DNA of 64,000 bases from Paucibacter sp. B2R-40 (lineage in GTDB: Bacteria > Pseudomonadota > Gammaproteobacteria > Burkholderiales > Burkholderiaceae_C): contig NZ_JAJIRP010000007.1 in the NCBI RefSeq assembly GCF_025717555.1, forward strand, positions 62,001 to 126,000, in the 5' to 3' direction. Below, one piece after another: positions 52,183 to 62,445 of this stretch. The translations under genes were made by a program, and so were the position numbers. Numbering within the stretch: position 1 is the stretch's first letter; every line of letters begins with the position of its first letter. A model generated the notes under the pieces. The model had not been told where the DNA came from, ran no database searches, and saw nothing but the letters and a program-made list of their open reading frames with translations.

Positions 52183-53313
52183 ATGACATCACTAGTTGGA
52201 TTGGTAGGCTGGCGCGGCATGGTCGGCTCGGTGCTGATGGACCGCATGGCGGCAGAGCGTGATTTCGACCTGATTGAGCCGCTGTTCTTCAGCACTTCGA
52301 ACGCCGGCGGCGCTGCCCCCGCATTTGCCAAGAACGAAACCAAGCTGCAAAACGCATTTGATATCGAGCAGCTCAAGCGCTGCGACATCATCATCACCGC
52401 GCAGGGCGGCGACTACACCTCGGAAGTTTTCCCCAAGCTTCGCGCGGCCGGCTGGAACGGCCACTGGATCGACGCGGCCTCGACGCTGCGTATGGAGTCC
52501 GACGCCGTCATCATCTTGGACCCGGTGAACCTGCCCGTTATCGAGAGCGCCTTGGCCAAGGGCGGCAAGAACTGGATCGGCGGCAATTGCACGGTGTCGT
52601 GCATGTTGATGGGCGTGGGCGCGCTCTACAAGGCCGGCTTGGTCGAGTGGATGAGCACGCAGACCTATCAGGCCGCATCGGGCGGCGGTGCCCAGCATAT
52701 GCGCGAGTTGCTGACGCAATACGGCACGCTGAATGCCGAGGTTCGGGATTTGCTCGATGACCCCAAGAGCGCCATTCTGGAGATCGACCGCAAGCTGATT
52801 GCCAAGCAGCGCGCCTTGACCGCCGCCGAGACCGCCAACTTTGGCGTGCCGTTGGGCGGCTCGCTGATCCCTTGGATCGACAAGGACCTCGGCAATGGCA
52901 TGTCCAAGGAAGAATGGAAGGGCATGGCCGAGACCAACAAGATCATGGGTCTGGGCGAGGGCTTCGGCTCGGCGCCTATCCCGGTCGACGGTTTCTGCGT
53001 GCGTGTCGGTGCCATGCGCTGCCACAGCCAGGCGCTGACCTTCAAGCTCAAGAAGGATGTGCCGGTGGCCGACATCGAGGCGATGATTGCCGCCGACAAC
53101 GAGTGGGTCAAGCTGGTGCCGAATACGCGCGAAGCGACGGTGCAAGACCTGACCCCGGTGGCGGTGTCGGGCACGATGACGATTCCCGTTGGCCGTGTGC
53201 GCAAGCTGGCCATGGGCCCCGAGTATGTCGGCGCCTTCACCATCGGCGATCAGCTGCTCTGGGGCGCGGCCGAACCGCTGCGCCGCATGTTGATGATCTT
53301 GTTGGCACGCTGA
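52183..53313 (+). CDS. asd: aspartate-semialdehyde dehydrogenase
   Basis: 376 residues, the gamma/proteobacterial type. NADP loop [15 protein letters not shown]; catalytic Cys136 in [26 protein letters not shown]; and [17 protein letters not shown] with the active-site His near its end. GAGGA lies upstream of the ATG. It makes aspartate semialdehyde for lysine/diaminopimelate, threonine and methionine. The setting between leuB and fimV is usual in Burkholderiales. Confidence 0.97.
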   Translation: MTSLVGLVGWRGMVGSVLMDRMAAERDFDLIEPLFFSTSNAGGAAPAFAKNETKLQNAFDIEQLKRCDIIITAQGGDYTSEVFPKLRAAGWNGHWIDAASTLRMESDAVIILDPVNLPVIESALAKGGKNWIGGNCTVSCMLMGVGALYKAGLVEWMSTQTYQAASGGGAQHMRELLTQYGTLNAEVRDLLDDPKSAILEIDRKLIAKQRALTAAETANFGVPLGGSLIPWIDKDLGNGMSKEEWKGMAETNKIMGLGEGFGSAPIPVDGFCVRVGAMRCHSQALTFKLKKDVPVADIEAMIAADNEWVKLVPNTREATVQDLTPVAVSGTMTIPVGRVRKLAMGPEYVGAFTIGDQLLWGAAEPLRRMLMILLAR

Positions 53314-53507
53314 CAGGCGGCGTCCCCCGTTGCCAGCACGCGACAAGCTTGTAACGGGGTGAATCAGAGCGGTGTCTATCCAGCTTTTCAGGCTTTGCCT
53401 GAGCTTCTAAGCGTATATGCTTGCCGCTTATAAGATTTCCAACCGGAAGTGCGCATGTGGATGGCATCGTGAGCGCAGTGAAGTTGAGAGTTAGCATCGT
53501 CAAAAGA

Positions 53508-53531
53508 GGCGGACACCGGGTGGTGCCCGCC
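53508..53531 (+). other. short hairpin just upstream of the fimV ribosome-binding site
   Basis: GGCGGACACC-GGGT-GGTGCCCGCC, a ten-base stem with one mismatch, ending ten bases before the GGGGGA of fimV. The rest of the 238-base asd-fimV gap shows no feature I can support beyond an AT-rich patch near 53410-53440 that might hold a promoter. Confidence 0.4.
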
Positions 53532-53551
53532 TTGTCGCTTGGGGGAACGCT

Positions 53552-56404
53552 TTGAAAACAAACTATTGCGCAGTGGACGGCATGGACAGTGCTCCGCCAA
53601 GCCTCCCCCAGGGCGGTGCTCGGGATACGGGCTTGCGGCGCTCCGCGTTCTCCCGTTTCGCCTTGTCGCATATAGCTGCAGCCGTGCTGCTTGCATCCAG
53701 CGGTAGTGCTTGGGCCTTGGGCCTTGGGCGTTTGTCGGTGCAGTCTGCCTTGGGTGAAACCTTGAAGGCGGAAATCGATATCACCAGTCTGAGCGCCGAA
53801 GAGGCGGGCTCTTTGAAGGTGCGCATCGCGCCGCCTGAGTCCTATCGCGCGACCGGCGTCGAGTACAACTCGGTCTTGACCAGTACGCAGGTGCAAGTTG
53901 TCAAAAAAGACGGCCGTACCTTTCTGCGCGTCAGCAGCGATCGCGCGGTGCAAGAACCTTTTGTTGATGTGATTCTTGAGCTTACCTGGGCAAACGGTCG
54001 TTTGGTGCGTGAGTACACCTTGCTGTTCGATCCCCCGACAGCGACGCGGCCCAATGGATCGGCTGGATCGGCTGTAGCGGCTGCGCCGGTCGTGACGGCT
54101 GCGCCGGTGATCTCACCAGCGCCGGTGGCACAAACCGAAGCCGTGCCTGCTGCTCCTCCAGCGGCGCCTGTCACTATTCCTGCCTCCCCCTCTCCCGTTC
54201 CCTCACCCAGTCCTGCGCCGAGCCCGGCCGCTAGAGCCGCGCGTGATGTTGCCGCGCCAATCCCGGCGCCAGCGTCTGCGGCACGTGCTGCGGCCGCGGC
54301 GGCTGCGCCGGCAGCTTCGGCGGCGTCTGAATACAAGGTCAAGCCTGGAGATAGTTTGTCGCGTATTGCCGGCAAGACGCAGCCGGAGGGTATCTCGCTT
54401 GACCAGATGTTGGTCGGATTGTTTCGCAACAATCCAGACGCGTTTCTGGACAGCAATATGAACCGCCTGCGCAGCGGCGTGGTCCTGCAAGTGCCGTCCA
54501 GCGAGACTTTGGGCGCCACATCGACTGCCGATGCCCGGCAGATCATTCGCGCTCAGAGCGCTGATTTCAGCGCCTACCGCCTGCGTTTGAGCAGCGCAGC
54601 GCCGACCTTGCAAACAGATCAAAGCCAGCGCCAAGCCAAAGGCAAGGTAGAGGCTGCGGTGGAAGATCGCAAGCCCGCGCCGGCTCCCACGCCTGACAAG
54701 CTCACCCTCAGCAAGGCCGCCAGCGCGGCCGCCGATGCCAAGCTGGCCAATGCTTCGAAAGAAGCCGAGAAGAAAGACGCCGCCGCGCGCATGGCCGAGT
54801 TGACGCGCAATGTTGAGGAACTGAAGAAAATCTCCAGTGCAGCCAAGCCAGCCGCCGTTGCATCGGCTGCACCCGCACCCGCACCTGTGCCTGCGTCCTC
54901 TGCTGTGGTAGCTGCGCCGGCACCGGCACCGATAGCTGTCCCGGCGCCAAGCCCTGCGGCGGCGCCCGTCGCAGCCGCATCCGCTGTGGCCGGCCTGCCG
55001 ACAACCGTAGCTGCCTCTGCGCCGGCCAAGCCGCCGGCAGCAGCCTCGGCTGCGTCGGCTGCCAGTGCAGCCGTGGCGCCGAGCGAGGCGACCGAACCAG
55101 GCTTGCTTGAAAATCCCCTGGCCTTGCCTTTGGGTGCGGCTCTCTTGGCGGCTGTCGGTGGCCTGACTTGGTACCGTTTGCGTGGTCGCAAGGCTGCGGC
55201 CAAGGCCGACACAGGATTCCACGAAAGTCGTCTGCAGCCCGATTCGTTCTTCGGTGCCACCGGCGGCCAGCGCGTGGATACGCGTGACGCCACCGGTGCG
55301 GCTTCCTCGATGAACTATTCGCTCAGCCAGTTGGATGCGATTGGCGATGTGGATCCGGTGGCCGAGGCCGATGTTTACCTGGCCTATGGGCGCGACTTGC
55401 AAGCCGAGGAAATTCTCAAGGAAGCTCTGCGCGCCACGCCTGAGCGCATGGCGATCCGGCTCAAGTTGCTGGAGGTCTATGCCAAACGCCGCGACACCAA
55501 GGGCTTTGAGCAGCTCGCCGTGCAGCTCTATGCGGAAACCAAGGGGACCGGCGAAGACTGGGCGCGTGCGCAGGAATTGGGCCGGCAGATTGACCCAGAG
55601 AACCCGCTCTATCAGCCCGGCGGCGTGCCCAGCCAGCAAAGTGATGGCCGCGAAGTGCATCCCGAGCCTATGGACGCCAGCACGATGCCGCACACGGTCG
55701 GCCATTTGGCCACCGAGCCTGCCGGTCGCAGCGCGCCGGTTGAAGCTGGTCCTATGAGCGGCTTTGACCTGGATCTGGACCTGGACTTAGCTGCACCGCC
55801 AGCTCCGGTATCGCCGCTCGCGATGGAGGCCACTCAGGCGATGACGACGACGGTTGAACAGGCGCCGTTCTCCATGGACTTTGATTTGTCGGAGCCACCC
55901 GCAGCAGCAGTGCCGCCCGCTGCGGCTGCGGCGCAGGATCCCGCGGCGCCTGCCGCCGGCAATGATCTTGAGTTCGATCTGGACGACTTCGGCACATTGG
56001 ACGATGAACCTACGAATCGTCCCGCATCGGCTGATGCCGGCAATGCGCTCGACTTCGACCTCGGGTCGATTGATCTGTCCTTGCCCGAATTGCCCAGCGC
56101 TGCTGAAGCGCCGATTCCGGTGGCCGAGTCGGTCGCCCTGGACGGTGATTTTGGCGCCGAGTTTGATGAGCTGATGAAAGCCGGCGAGCCTGAGCCCGAG
56201 CCGGCGGCGGTTGATCCCTTGGCGGACGCCTTTGATTTGATGGACGACGGCGGTGACCCCTTGATGCGTCAGCTTGAATTGGCCGATGAGTTCCGCCAGA
56301 TCGGTGACACCGAGGGCGCCCGTGAGGTCTTGCAGGAATTGATCTCCAAGGCCAGTGGCCCCTTGCGCGACAAGGCGCAAGCGATGCTGAACGATTTGCG
56401 CTGA
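53552..56404 (+). CDS. fimV: FimV-family peptidoglycan-binding/TPR membrane protein
   Basis: 950 residues. A signal-like hydrophobic stretch (IAAAVLLASSGSAWA) leads into the FimV N-terminal domain (LGLGRLSVQSALGETLKAEI, ~55-165). A Pro/Ala-rich linker, a LysM domain (EYKVKPGDSLSRIAGKTQPE, ~260-315), a long Ala/Pro coiled region and a transmembrane segment (~523-545, ALPLGAALLAAVGGLTWYRL) follow. The cytoplasmic tail is acidic, with TPR-like EILKEALRATPERMAIRLKL and the FimV C-terminal domain (LMRQLELADEFRQIGDTEGA). TTG start with GGGGGA five bases before it; ATG at 53582 is an alternative. FimV proteins organise type IV pili and cell-pole complexes. Confidence 0.93.
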   Translation: MKTNYCAVDGMDSAPPSLPQGGARDTGLRRSAFSRFALSHIAAAVLLASSGSAWALGLGRLSVQSALGETLKAEIDITSLSAEEAGSLKVRIAPPESYRATGVEYNSVLTSTQVQVVKKDGRTFLRVSSDRAVQEPFVDVILELTWANGRLVREYTLLFDPPTATRPNGSAGSAVAAAPVVTAAPVISPAPVAQTEAVPAAPPAAPVTIPASPSPVPSPSPAPSPAARAARDVAAPIPAPASAARAAAAAAAPAASAASEYKVKPGDSLSRIAGKTQPEGISLDQMLVGLFRNNPDAFLDSNMNRLRSGVVLQVPSSETLGATSTADARQIIRAQSADFSAYRLRLSSAAPTLQTDQSQRQAKGKVEAAVEDRKPAPAPTPDKLTLSKAASAAADAKLANASKEAEKKDAAARMAELTRNVEELKKISSAAKPAAVASAAPAPAPVPASSAVVAAPAPAPIAVPAPSPAAAPVAAASAVAGLPTTVAASAPAKPPAAASAASAASAAVAPSEATEPGLLENPLALPLGAALLAAVGGLTWYRLRGRKAAAKADTGFHESRLQPDSFFGATGGQRVDTRDATGAASSMNYSLSQLDAIGDVDPVAEADVYLAYGRDLQAEEILKEALRATPERMAIRLKLLEVYAKRRDTKGFEQLAVQLYAETKGTGEDWARAQELGRQIDPENPLYQPGGVPSQQSDGREVHPEPMDASTMPHTVGHLATEPAGRSAPVEAGPMSGFDLDLDLDLAAPPAPVSPLAMEATQAMTTTVEQAPFSMDFDLSEPPAAAVPPAAAAAQDPAAPAAGNDLEFDLDDFGTLDDEPTNRPASADAGNALDFDLGSIDLSLPELPSAAEAPIPVAESVALDGDFGAEFDELMKAGEPEPEPAAVDPLADAFDLMDDGGDPLMRQLELADEFRQIGDTEGAREVLQELISKASGPLRDKAQAMLNDLR

Positions 56405-56423
56405 TTGTTGCGAGACAATCCGA

Positions 56424-56451
56424 AGCGCCCGGCCCAGTCCGGGCGCTTTTT
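56424..56451 (+). terminator. Rho-independent terminator after fimV
   Basis: AGCGCCCGG, six-base loop CCCAGT, CCGGGCGCT, then a run of five T starting at the last stem base. Classic intrinsic terminator, separating fimV from the truA-trp genes. Confidence 0.92.
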
Positions 56452-56483
56452 CTATTCTGGAGGCGTCAATTGAGTGCAGTCCG

Positions 56484-57281
56484 ATGCGTGTAGTGCTGGG
56501 GGTCAGTTACCGTGGTCGGGCCTATCACGGCTGGCAAGCCCAAGCCGACCGGCAAACCGTGCAGGATGTGCTGGAAGCTGCGTTGAGAAAATTCACCGCC
56601 AGCGATATACGCACCGTCTGTGCCGGACGCACCGACGCTGGCGTGCACGGCCTCAATCAGGTGGTGCACTTTGACACCGAGGTGAACCGCGACGCTGCTT
56701 CCTGGGTGCGCGGCACGAATTGCTTTTTGCCTGCCGACGTGGCGATTCAATGGTGTGTGTTCGCGGCGGAGCCCTTCCACGCGCGCTTTGCCGCTCAGGG
56801 TCGGCGTTACAGCTATGTCTTGCTGGAGTCGCCGGTGCGGCCTGCAATAGAGGCGGGCTCGGTCGGTTGGGTGCATTACAGGCTGGACGGCGAAGCGATG
56901 CGCCAGGCCGCGGACCTGCTCTTGGGTGAGCATGACTTCAGCGCTTTTCGCTCGTCGGAATGTCAGGCCGCCTCGCCGATCAAGACCATGCGCAGCATCT
57001 CGATTGCCAAACAGGGTGACTACTGGCGCTTTGATTTTGACGGTTCGGCTTTTTTGCACCATATGGTGCGAAATCTGATGGGCAGCCTGCTGGCTGTCGG
57101 GCGCGGAACCCGCGATCTGCCCTGGTTTGCCGGCGTGCTGGCCGGCAAGGATCGCAAGTTCGCTGCGCCAACGTTTCCTGCTGATGGCCTTTATTTCGTC
57201 GGCCCCTATTACGCGGCCGAGTACCAAATTCCGAGCCAGACCTCAGCGATGGGCTGGTTGCCCGGCGCGCCTCAACCTTGA
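56484..57281 (+). CDS. truA: tRNA pseudouridine(38-40) synthase TruA
   Basis: 265 residues. The catalytic Asp51 is in CAGRTDAGVHGLNQVVHF; SYRGRAYHGWQAQ at the start, FSAFRSSECQA and FLHHMVRNLMGSLLAVGRG near the end are TruA motifs. It modifies anticodon-stem uridines 38-40. The AGG at 56459 is too far from the ATG to serve, so the ribosome-binding site is weak. The trpF start follows eight bases after the stop. Confidence 0.97.
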   Translation: MRVVLGVSYRGRAYHGWQAQADRQTVQDVLEAALRKFTASDIRTVCAGRTDAGVHGLNQVVHFDTEVNRDAASWVRGTNCFLPADVAIQWCVFAAEPFHARFAAQGRRYSYVLLESPVRPAIEAGSVGWVHYRLDGEAMRQAADLLLGEHDFSAFRSSECQAASPIKTMRSISIAKQGDYWRFDFDGSAFLHHMVRNLMGSLLAVGRGTRDLPWFAGVLAGKDRKFAAPTFPADGLYFVGPYYAAEYQIPSQTSAMGWLPGAPQP

Positions 57282-57288
57282 TGAATCC

Positions 57289-57942
57289 ATGAAGAACCGA
57301 ACGCGCATCAAAATTTGTGGTCTGACCCGCGAGGCCGATGTGCTCGCCGCCGTCGAGGCCGGTGCAGACGCGATTGGATTTGTTTTCTACGCCAAGAGCG
57401 CACGCTACGTCAGCCCGGCGCGTGCCGCCGAGTTGGCCCAACTGCTGCCGCCTTTTGTGACGCCGGTGGGCCTGTTCGTCAACGCGAGCGCGGCTGAATT
57501 GGAGGCAGGCTTGCGTGCGCTACCCAATATGCTGCTGCAGTTTCACGGCGATGAGACCCCGCAAGACTGCGCGCGGCCGGGCCGTCCCTATATGCGCGCT
57601 GCTCGCATGGAGCCGGGCTTTGATTTGGTAGACTACGCCCAACAACATTCAGCCGCCCAAGCGATCTTGCTCGACGCCCATGTCGAGGGTTATGGCGGTG
57701 GTGGAAAGGTCTTCGATTGGTCTCTCATTCCAAAAAACCTGGGCTCTCCCCTCGTTTTGTCTGGTGGGTTGCATGCCGGAAATGTGCTGGCTGGGATCAC
57801 GCAGCTGCGGCCCTGGGCCGTTGACGTCAGCTCGGGCGTAGAGGCGCAAGGACGCGGCCTCAAATGCGCCAAGCTGATGCGTGAGTTCTGTGAGGCGGTC
57901 GCTCAAGCCGATGCGCTCGCAGCGAGTAGTCCCGAAATCTGA
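57289..57942 (+). CDS. trpF: phosphoribosylanthranilate isomerase
   Basis: 217 residues, (beta/alpha)8 barrel. [18 protein letters not shown] holds the catalytic Cys; [39 protein letters not shown] and the phosphate site [15 protein letters not shown] follow. Third step of tryptophan synthesis from anthranilate. The ATG at 57289 gives the family start; a nearer ATG at 57281 is out of frame and stops at once. trpB follows 10 bases later. Confidence 0.97.
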   Translation: MKNRTRIKICGLTREADVLAAVEAGADAIGFVFYAKSARYVSPARAAELAQLLPPFVTPVGLFVNASAAELEAGLRALPNMLLQFHGDETPQDCARPGRPYMRAARMEPGFDLVDYAQQHSAAQAILLDAHVEGYGGGGKVFDWSLIPKNLGSPLVLSGGLHAGNVLAGITQLRPWAVDVSSGVEAQGRGLKCAKLMREFCEAVAQADALAASSPEI

Positions 57943-57952
57943 GAGATTCCCC

Positions 57953-59248
57953 ATGAATAGCTATTCCCAACCCGATGCCCAAGGGCATTTCGGCCCGGTC
58001 AAGGGCCAAACCTACGGTGGCAGCTTTGTTGCCGAAACCTTGGTGCATGCGCTTGATGAGCTGAATGCGGCCTACGCGCATTACAGCCAGGACGCGGACT
58101 TCATTGCCGAGTACAAAAAAGAGCTGGCTCATTTTGTCGGCCGCCCAAGCCCGATCTATCACGCCGACCGACTCAGCCGCGAGCTCGGCGGCGCGCAGAT
58201 CTTTCTCAAGCGCGAAGACCTCAATCACACCGGTGCGCACAAGATCAACAACACCATTGGCCAGGCCTTGTTGGCCAAGCGTATGGGCAAAAAGCGCGTG
58301 ATCGCCGAAACCGGCGCCGGCCAGCATGGCGTGGCCACGGCCACCATCTGCGCACGCTACGGCATCGAATGCGTGGTCTATATGGGCAGCGAAGACATCA
58401 AGCGCCAGTCGCCCAACGTCTATCGCATGCATTTGCTCGGTGCGCGGGTGGTACCGGTCGAGTCGGGGTCCAAGACCTTGAAGGATGCGCTCAACGAGGC
58501 GATGCGCGACTGGGTCACCAATGTCGAATCGACCTTCTACATCATTGGCACCGTGGCCGGCCCGCATCCCTATCCGATGATGGTGCGTGACTTTCAGCGC
58601 ATCATCGGCGATGAATGCCTGGTGCAGATGCCTGAGCTGATTGGCCGCCAGCCCGATGCCGTGATCGCTTGCGTGGGCGGCGGCAGCAATGCGATGGGAA
58701 TTTTCTACCCCTACATCGAGCATGCCGGTACGCGCTTGATTGGTGTCGAGGCGGCCGGAGAGGGGATCGAGTCTGGCAAGCATGCCGCGACCTTGTCGGC
58801 CGGCAGCCCCGGCGTCTTGCACGGCAATCGCACCTATTTGCTGCAGGACGACAACGGCCAGATCATCGAAACCCATTCGATCTCGGCCGGCCTGGATTAC
58901 CCCGGCGTTGGCCCCGAGCATGCCTATCTGAAGGATATCGGACGGGCCGAATATGTCGGCGTTACCGATGCCGAGGCCTTGGCGGCTTTCCATCATCTGT
59001 GCCGCACCGAGGGCATCATCCCGGCGCTGGAGTCCAGCCATGCGGTGGCCTATGCGATGAAGCTGGCGCCGACGCTGCCTGCCGATCAGCATTTATTGGT
59101 CAATCTGTCCGGGCGCGGCGACAAGGACATCGGCACGGTTGCCGATCTCTCGCAGGCGGAGTTCTTCTGCCGGCCTTCATGCAAAGGCCAGTCCGTGAAG
59201 GGTGGCGATGCGGTCCTTGCCTTGCCCAAGAACGGAGGTCAGCCATGA
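57953..59248 (+). CDS. trpB: tryptophan synthase beta chain
   Basis: 431 residues. PLP Lys97 in [37 protein letters not shown]; phosphate loop [26 protein letters not shown]. Condenses indole with serine. Near the N-terminus the sequence [20 protein letters not shown] carries about four residues (VKGQ) between GHFGP and YGGSF that most TrpB proteins lack. The stop overlaps trpA by four bases (ATGA), as usual for the channelled enzyme pair. Confidence 0.98.
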   Translation: MNSYSQPDAQGHFGPVKGQTYGGSFVAETLVHALDELNAAYAHYSQDADFIAEYKKELAHFVGRPSPIYHADRLSRELGGAQIFLKREDLNHTGAHKINNTIGQALLAKRMGKKRVIAETGAGQHGVATATICARYGIECVVYMGSEDIKRQSPNVYRMHLLGARVVPVESGSKTLKDALNEAMRDWVTNVESTFYIIGTVAGPHPYPMMVRDFQRIIGDECLVQMPELIGRQPDAVIACVGGGSNAMGIFYPYIEHAGTRLIGVEAAGEGIESGKHAATLSAGSPGVLHGNRTYLLQDDNGQIIETHSISAGLDYPGVGPEHAYLKDIGRAEYVGVTDAEALAAFHHLCRTEGIIPALESSHAVAYAMKLAPTLPADQHLLVNLSGRGDKDIGTVADLSQAEFFCRPSCKGQSVKGGDAVLALPKNGGQP

Positions 59249-60042
59249 GTCGCATCCAAGCTACCTTTGCTCGCCTTGCCGCCGAGGGCCGCAAGGCCTT
59301 GATTCCTTTTGTCACCGCTGGCTACCCTTACCCGGATGTGACGGTCGAGTTGATGCTGGCGATGGCCGAGGCCGGCGCCGATGTGATCGAACTCGGCGTG
59401 CCTTTTTCCGACCCGATGGCCGATGGCCCGGTGATTCAGCGTGCGGCCGAGCGCGCCGTCAAGGCCGGCATTGGCCTCAAAGCTGTGCTGGCCGATGTGC
59501 AGGCGTTTCGCGTCAGCAATCAACTCACGCCCGTGGTCTTGATGGGCTATGCCAATCCGATCGAGCGCTATGGGCTTGACCGCTTTGTACTCGACGCCAA
59601 GGCCGCCGGCGTGGACGGTGTGTTGGTGGTTGATTACCCGCCCGAGGAATGCGTGCGTTTTGCTGCTTTATTGAAGGAGCAGGACATGGACGCGATTTTC
59701 TTGCTTGCACCGACCTCGACCGACGCGCGCATGCAGCGTGTCGGTGAGGTCGCCAGCGGCTATGTCTACTACGTCTCGCTGAAGGGCGTGACCGGTGCCG
59801 GGCACTTGAACACGGCCGCAGTGGCCGAGATGATTCCGCGCATCCGGCGTCACATATCGGTGCCGGTCGGCGTCGGTTTTGGCATCCGCGATGCAGCCAC
59901 GGCGCGTGCGGTCGCCGATGTCTCGGACGCTGTCGTCATCGGTTCGCGACTGGTTGAGCTGCTGGAGGTTCAGCCGCGCGATAATGTTGCGTTGACGGGT
60001 GCTCAGTTCATCCGCGAAATTCGTAGTGCTTTGGACGCCTGA
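59245..60042 (+). CDS. trpA: tryptophan synthase alpha chain
   Basis: 265 residues, TIM barrel. [14 protein letters not shown], catalytic Glu49 in [16 protein letters not shown] with Asp60, [14 protein letters not shown] and [13 protein letters not shown] are the standard motifs. It cleaves indole-3-glycerol phosphate to indole for TrpB. The ATG overlaps the trpB stop. A longer in-frame reading back into trpB (to 58669) is a frame shadow. Confidence 0.98.
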   Translation: MSRIQATFARLAAEGRKALIPFVTAGYPYPDVTVELMLAMAEAGADVIELGVPFSDPMADGPVIQRAAERAVKAGIGLKAVLADVQAFRVSNQLTPVVLMGYANPIERYGLDRFVLDAKAAGVDGVLVVDYPPEECVRFAALLKEQDMDAIFLLAPTSTDARMQRVGEVASGYVYYVSLKGVTGAGHLNTAAVAEMIPRIRRHISVPVGVGFGIRDAATARAVADVSDAVVIGSRLVELLEVQPRDNVALTGAQFIREIRSALDA

Positions 60043-60087
60043 GGCTTTCAGCGCGCCACCTATCATCAAGATAAAAGGAGTCTGCTT

Positions 60088-60960
60088 GTGAGTTGGCTTG
60101 AAAAACTTCTGCCGCCGAAGATGCAGCAAACCGACCCGACCGAGCGCCGTATGGTGCCGGAAGGTTTGTGGATCAAGTGTCCGTCTTGCGAGACGGTCTT
60201 GTACAAGACCGACTTGGAGCAAAACGTCAATGTTTGCCCCAAGTGCAGTCATCACCACCGCATCGGCGCGCGCGCGAGGTTGAATGCCTTTCTCGACGGC
60301 GAAGGCCGTTATGAGATCGGCCAAGAGGTCCTGCCGGTGGACGCCTTGAAGTTCAAGGACAGCAAGAAGTATCCCGACCGGCTCAAGGACGCGCTGGAGC
60401 AAACGGGTGAAACCGATGCCTTGGTGGTGGTGGGCGGTGCCTTGATGACCATCCCCGTGGTGGCGGCCTGCTTTGAGTTCAACTTCATGGGCGGCTCAAT
60501 GGGCTCGGTGGTCGGCGAGCGCTTTGTGCGCGGCGTCGAGACGGCGATCGAACAAAAGACGGCCTTCATCTGCTTCACTGCCACCGGCGGCGCGCGTATG
60601 CAAGAAGGCTTGTTGAGCCTGATGCAGATGGCCAAAACGAATGCGTCTTTGACCCGGCTGGCCAAAGCCAAGTTGCCCTTTATTAGCATCTTGACCGATC
60701 CAACCATGGGCGGCGTGTCGGCCAGCTTCGCCTTCGTTGGCGATGTGGTGCTGGCCGAGCCCAAGGCCTTGATCGGCTTTGCCGGCCCGCGCGTGATCGA
60801 AAACACCGTGCGCGAGAAACTGCCGCCGGGTTTCCAGCGCGCCGAGTTCCTGCTCGAGAAGGGCGCTGTGGACATGATTGTTGATCGGCGTGAGCTGCGT
60901 GAAACCGTGGCGCGCCAGTTGGCGATGCTGCAGCGCATGAGTTCGGACGCGGTAGCTTGA
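60088..60960 (+). CDS. accD: acetyl-CoA carboxylase carboxyltransferase subunit beta
   Basis: 290 residues. The zinc ribbon is Cys31-x2-Cys34 and Cys50-x2-Cys53 ([21 protein letters not shown]); the crotonase-fold carboxyltransferase domain includes [25 protein letters not shown] and [17 protein letters not shown] start with AAGGAG seven bases upstream. It makes malonyl-CoA together with AccA, which is elsewhere. The trpA-accD-folC order is typical for beta- and gammaproteobacteria. Confidence 0.98.
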   Translation: MSWLEKLLPPKMQQTDPTERRMVPEGLWIKCPSCETVLYKTDLEQNVNVCPKCSHHHRIGARARLNAFLDGEGRYEIGQEVLPVDALKFKDSKKYPDRLKDALEQTGETDALVVVGGALMTIPVVAACFEFNFMGGSMGSVVGERFVRGVETAIEQKTAFICFTATGGARMQEGLLSLMQMAKTNASLTRLAKAKLPFISILTDPTMGGVSASFAFVGDVVLAEPKALIGFAGPRVIENTVREKLPPGFQRAEFLLEKGAVDMIVDRRELRETVARQLAMLQRMSSDAVA

Positions 60961-61039
60961 GCGGTCCCCTGATTTCGCTGTAAAAACCCCCAGCGGCCAG
61001 GCCCACAAGGTCTGGCCGTCTTGTTTTGCGCCAAAACAT

Positions 61040-62371
61040 ATGTTGCCCACCAGCCTAGAAGAATGGCTCGCTCACTGCGAGCGCCTGCACCCCAAGACCA
61101 TAGACATGACGCTGGATCGCGTCATCAAATTGCGCGACCGTCTGGGCTTGAAGTTCGAGCCGCCCGTGGTGATGGTGGCCGGCACCAATGGCAAGGGATC
61201 GACTTGCGCGATGCTGGAGGCTATCGCTTTGCAGGCCGGCTACAGGGTGGGCTTGTATATCAAGCCGCATCTGGTGCATTTTCAGGAGCGCTGCCGAGTC
61301 GGCGGTGAGTCGGTATCGGCGGCCTCTTTGCTGCCCCACTTCGCGGCCGTGGAAGCGGCGCGTGGCGAGTTGACCCTGTCTTACTTTGAGTTCACCACGC
61401 TGGCCATCATGCTGCGTCTGGCGGCCGAGCCGCTCGACCTGGTGATTCTGGAGGTTGGCCTGGGTGGGCGCCTGGATGCCGTCAATGTGATCGATGCCGA
61501 TTGCGCCGTTATCACCAGCATCGATCTGGACCACACCGAATACCTGGGGCCGGACCGTGAGTCGGTCGGGCGCGAGAAGGCAGGCATCATGCGTGCCGGT
61601 CGCACCGTTGTTGTCAGCGACCCCATGCCGCCGGCCTCGCTGGCCATACGCGCCGCTGAGATCGGCGCAGATTTGCGTCAGCTCGGTCGAGACTTCACCT
61701 ACAGCGGTGACCGCCAGCAATGGCAATGGTCGGGCCGCGAGCGCCGTTTCAGCGGCATGGCCTACCCGGCGTTGCGCGGCGTCAACCAGTTGCTCAATGC
61801 TGCCGGCGTGCTGGCGGTGTTTGAAGTCCTGTACCAGCGGCTGCCGATCAGCGCGCAGGCGGTGCGCAATGGCCTGGCCATGGTGGAGCTGCCGGGGCGC
61901 TTTCAGGTCGTTGCGGGTCAGCCCAACCTGGTACTGGATGTCGCGCACAACCCGCATGCGGTGGCGGCCTTGGCACAAAACCTGGACCAGATGGGCTTCT
62001 TCCCGCGCACGCATGCGGTCTTCGGTGCGATGGCGGACAAAGACCTGGACGGCATTTTTCAGAAAATGGCACCGCTGGTTGACGCTTGGCATTTCTGTGA
62101 TCTTGAACTCCCACGCGCGGCCAAGGCTGAGGCCTTGCTGGCGCAGTTTGAGGCGCTATGTTCGGCCGGCGGCTTGAAGCCACCGAAAGAATTGAGCCTG
62201 CATGTGCACCCGAGCCCCGCCGAAGCGCTGGCTGCGGCGACCGTTGCCGCCGACCCCGCTGATAGAATTCTGGTCTTCGGTTCCTTCTTCACCGTTGGCG
62301 GTGTGCTCAAGAACGGTGTGCCGCGTTTGCAGGCCGGCAAGCCGCCTCAAACCAGCAGTTCTCAGTCTTGA
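61040..62371 (+). CDS. folC: dihydrofolate/folylpolyglutamate synthase
   Basis: 443 residues, Mur-ligase fold. P-loop VVMVAGTNGKGSTCAML (Lys52), VGLYIKPHLVHFQERCRVGG, VILEVGLGGRLDAVNVIDAD, ITSIDLDHTEYLG and VLDVAHNPHAV. It adds glutamate to dihydropteroate and folates. The gene ends inside a short gap before the SPOR protein gene. Confidence 0.96.
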   Translation: MLPTSLEEWLAHCERLHPKTIDMTLDRVIKLRDRLGLKFEPPVVMVAGTNGKGSTCAMLEAIALQAGYRVGLYIKPHLVHFQERCRVGGESVSAASLLPHFAAVEAARGELTLSYFEFTTLAIMLRLAAEPLDLVILEVGLGGRLDAVNVIDADCAVITSIDLDHTEYLGPDRESVGREKAGIMRAGRTVVVSDPMPPASLAIRAAEIGADLRQLGRDFTYSGDRQQWQWSGRERRFSGMAYPALRGVNQLLNAAGVLAVFEVLYQRLPISAQAVRNGLAMVELPGRFQVVAGQPNLVLDVAHNPHAVAALAQNLDQMGFFPRTHAVFGAMADKDLDGIFQKMAPLVDAWHFCDLELPRAAKAEALLAQFEALCSAGGLKPPKELSLHVHPSPAEALAAATVAADPADRILVFGSFFTVGGVLKNGVPRLQAGKPPQTSSSQS

Positions 62372-62445
62372 TTCCACGGCTTCCGCAAGGGAGCCGATTC
62401 ATTTCGCTTCATCTCGTCGAGCCGGCTCACGCTGCCATTCTTGCC

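Noticed and set aside
54203-55705. 500-codon minus-strand reading frame opposite fimV
   Set aside because: Low-complexity Arg/Gly/Ser-rich shadow of the Ala/Pro-rich fimV linker.
58669-59244. Long N-terminal extension of trpA back into trpB
   Set aside because: Frame shadow of trpB; TrpA starts at the ATG overlapping the trpB stop and is then of normal length.
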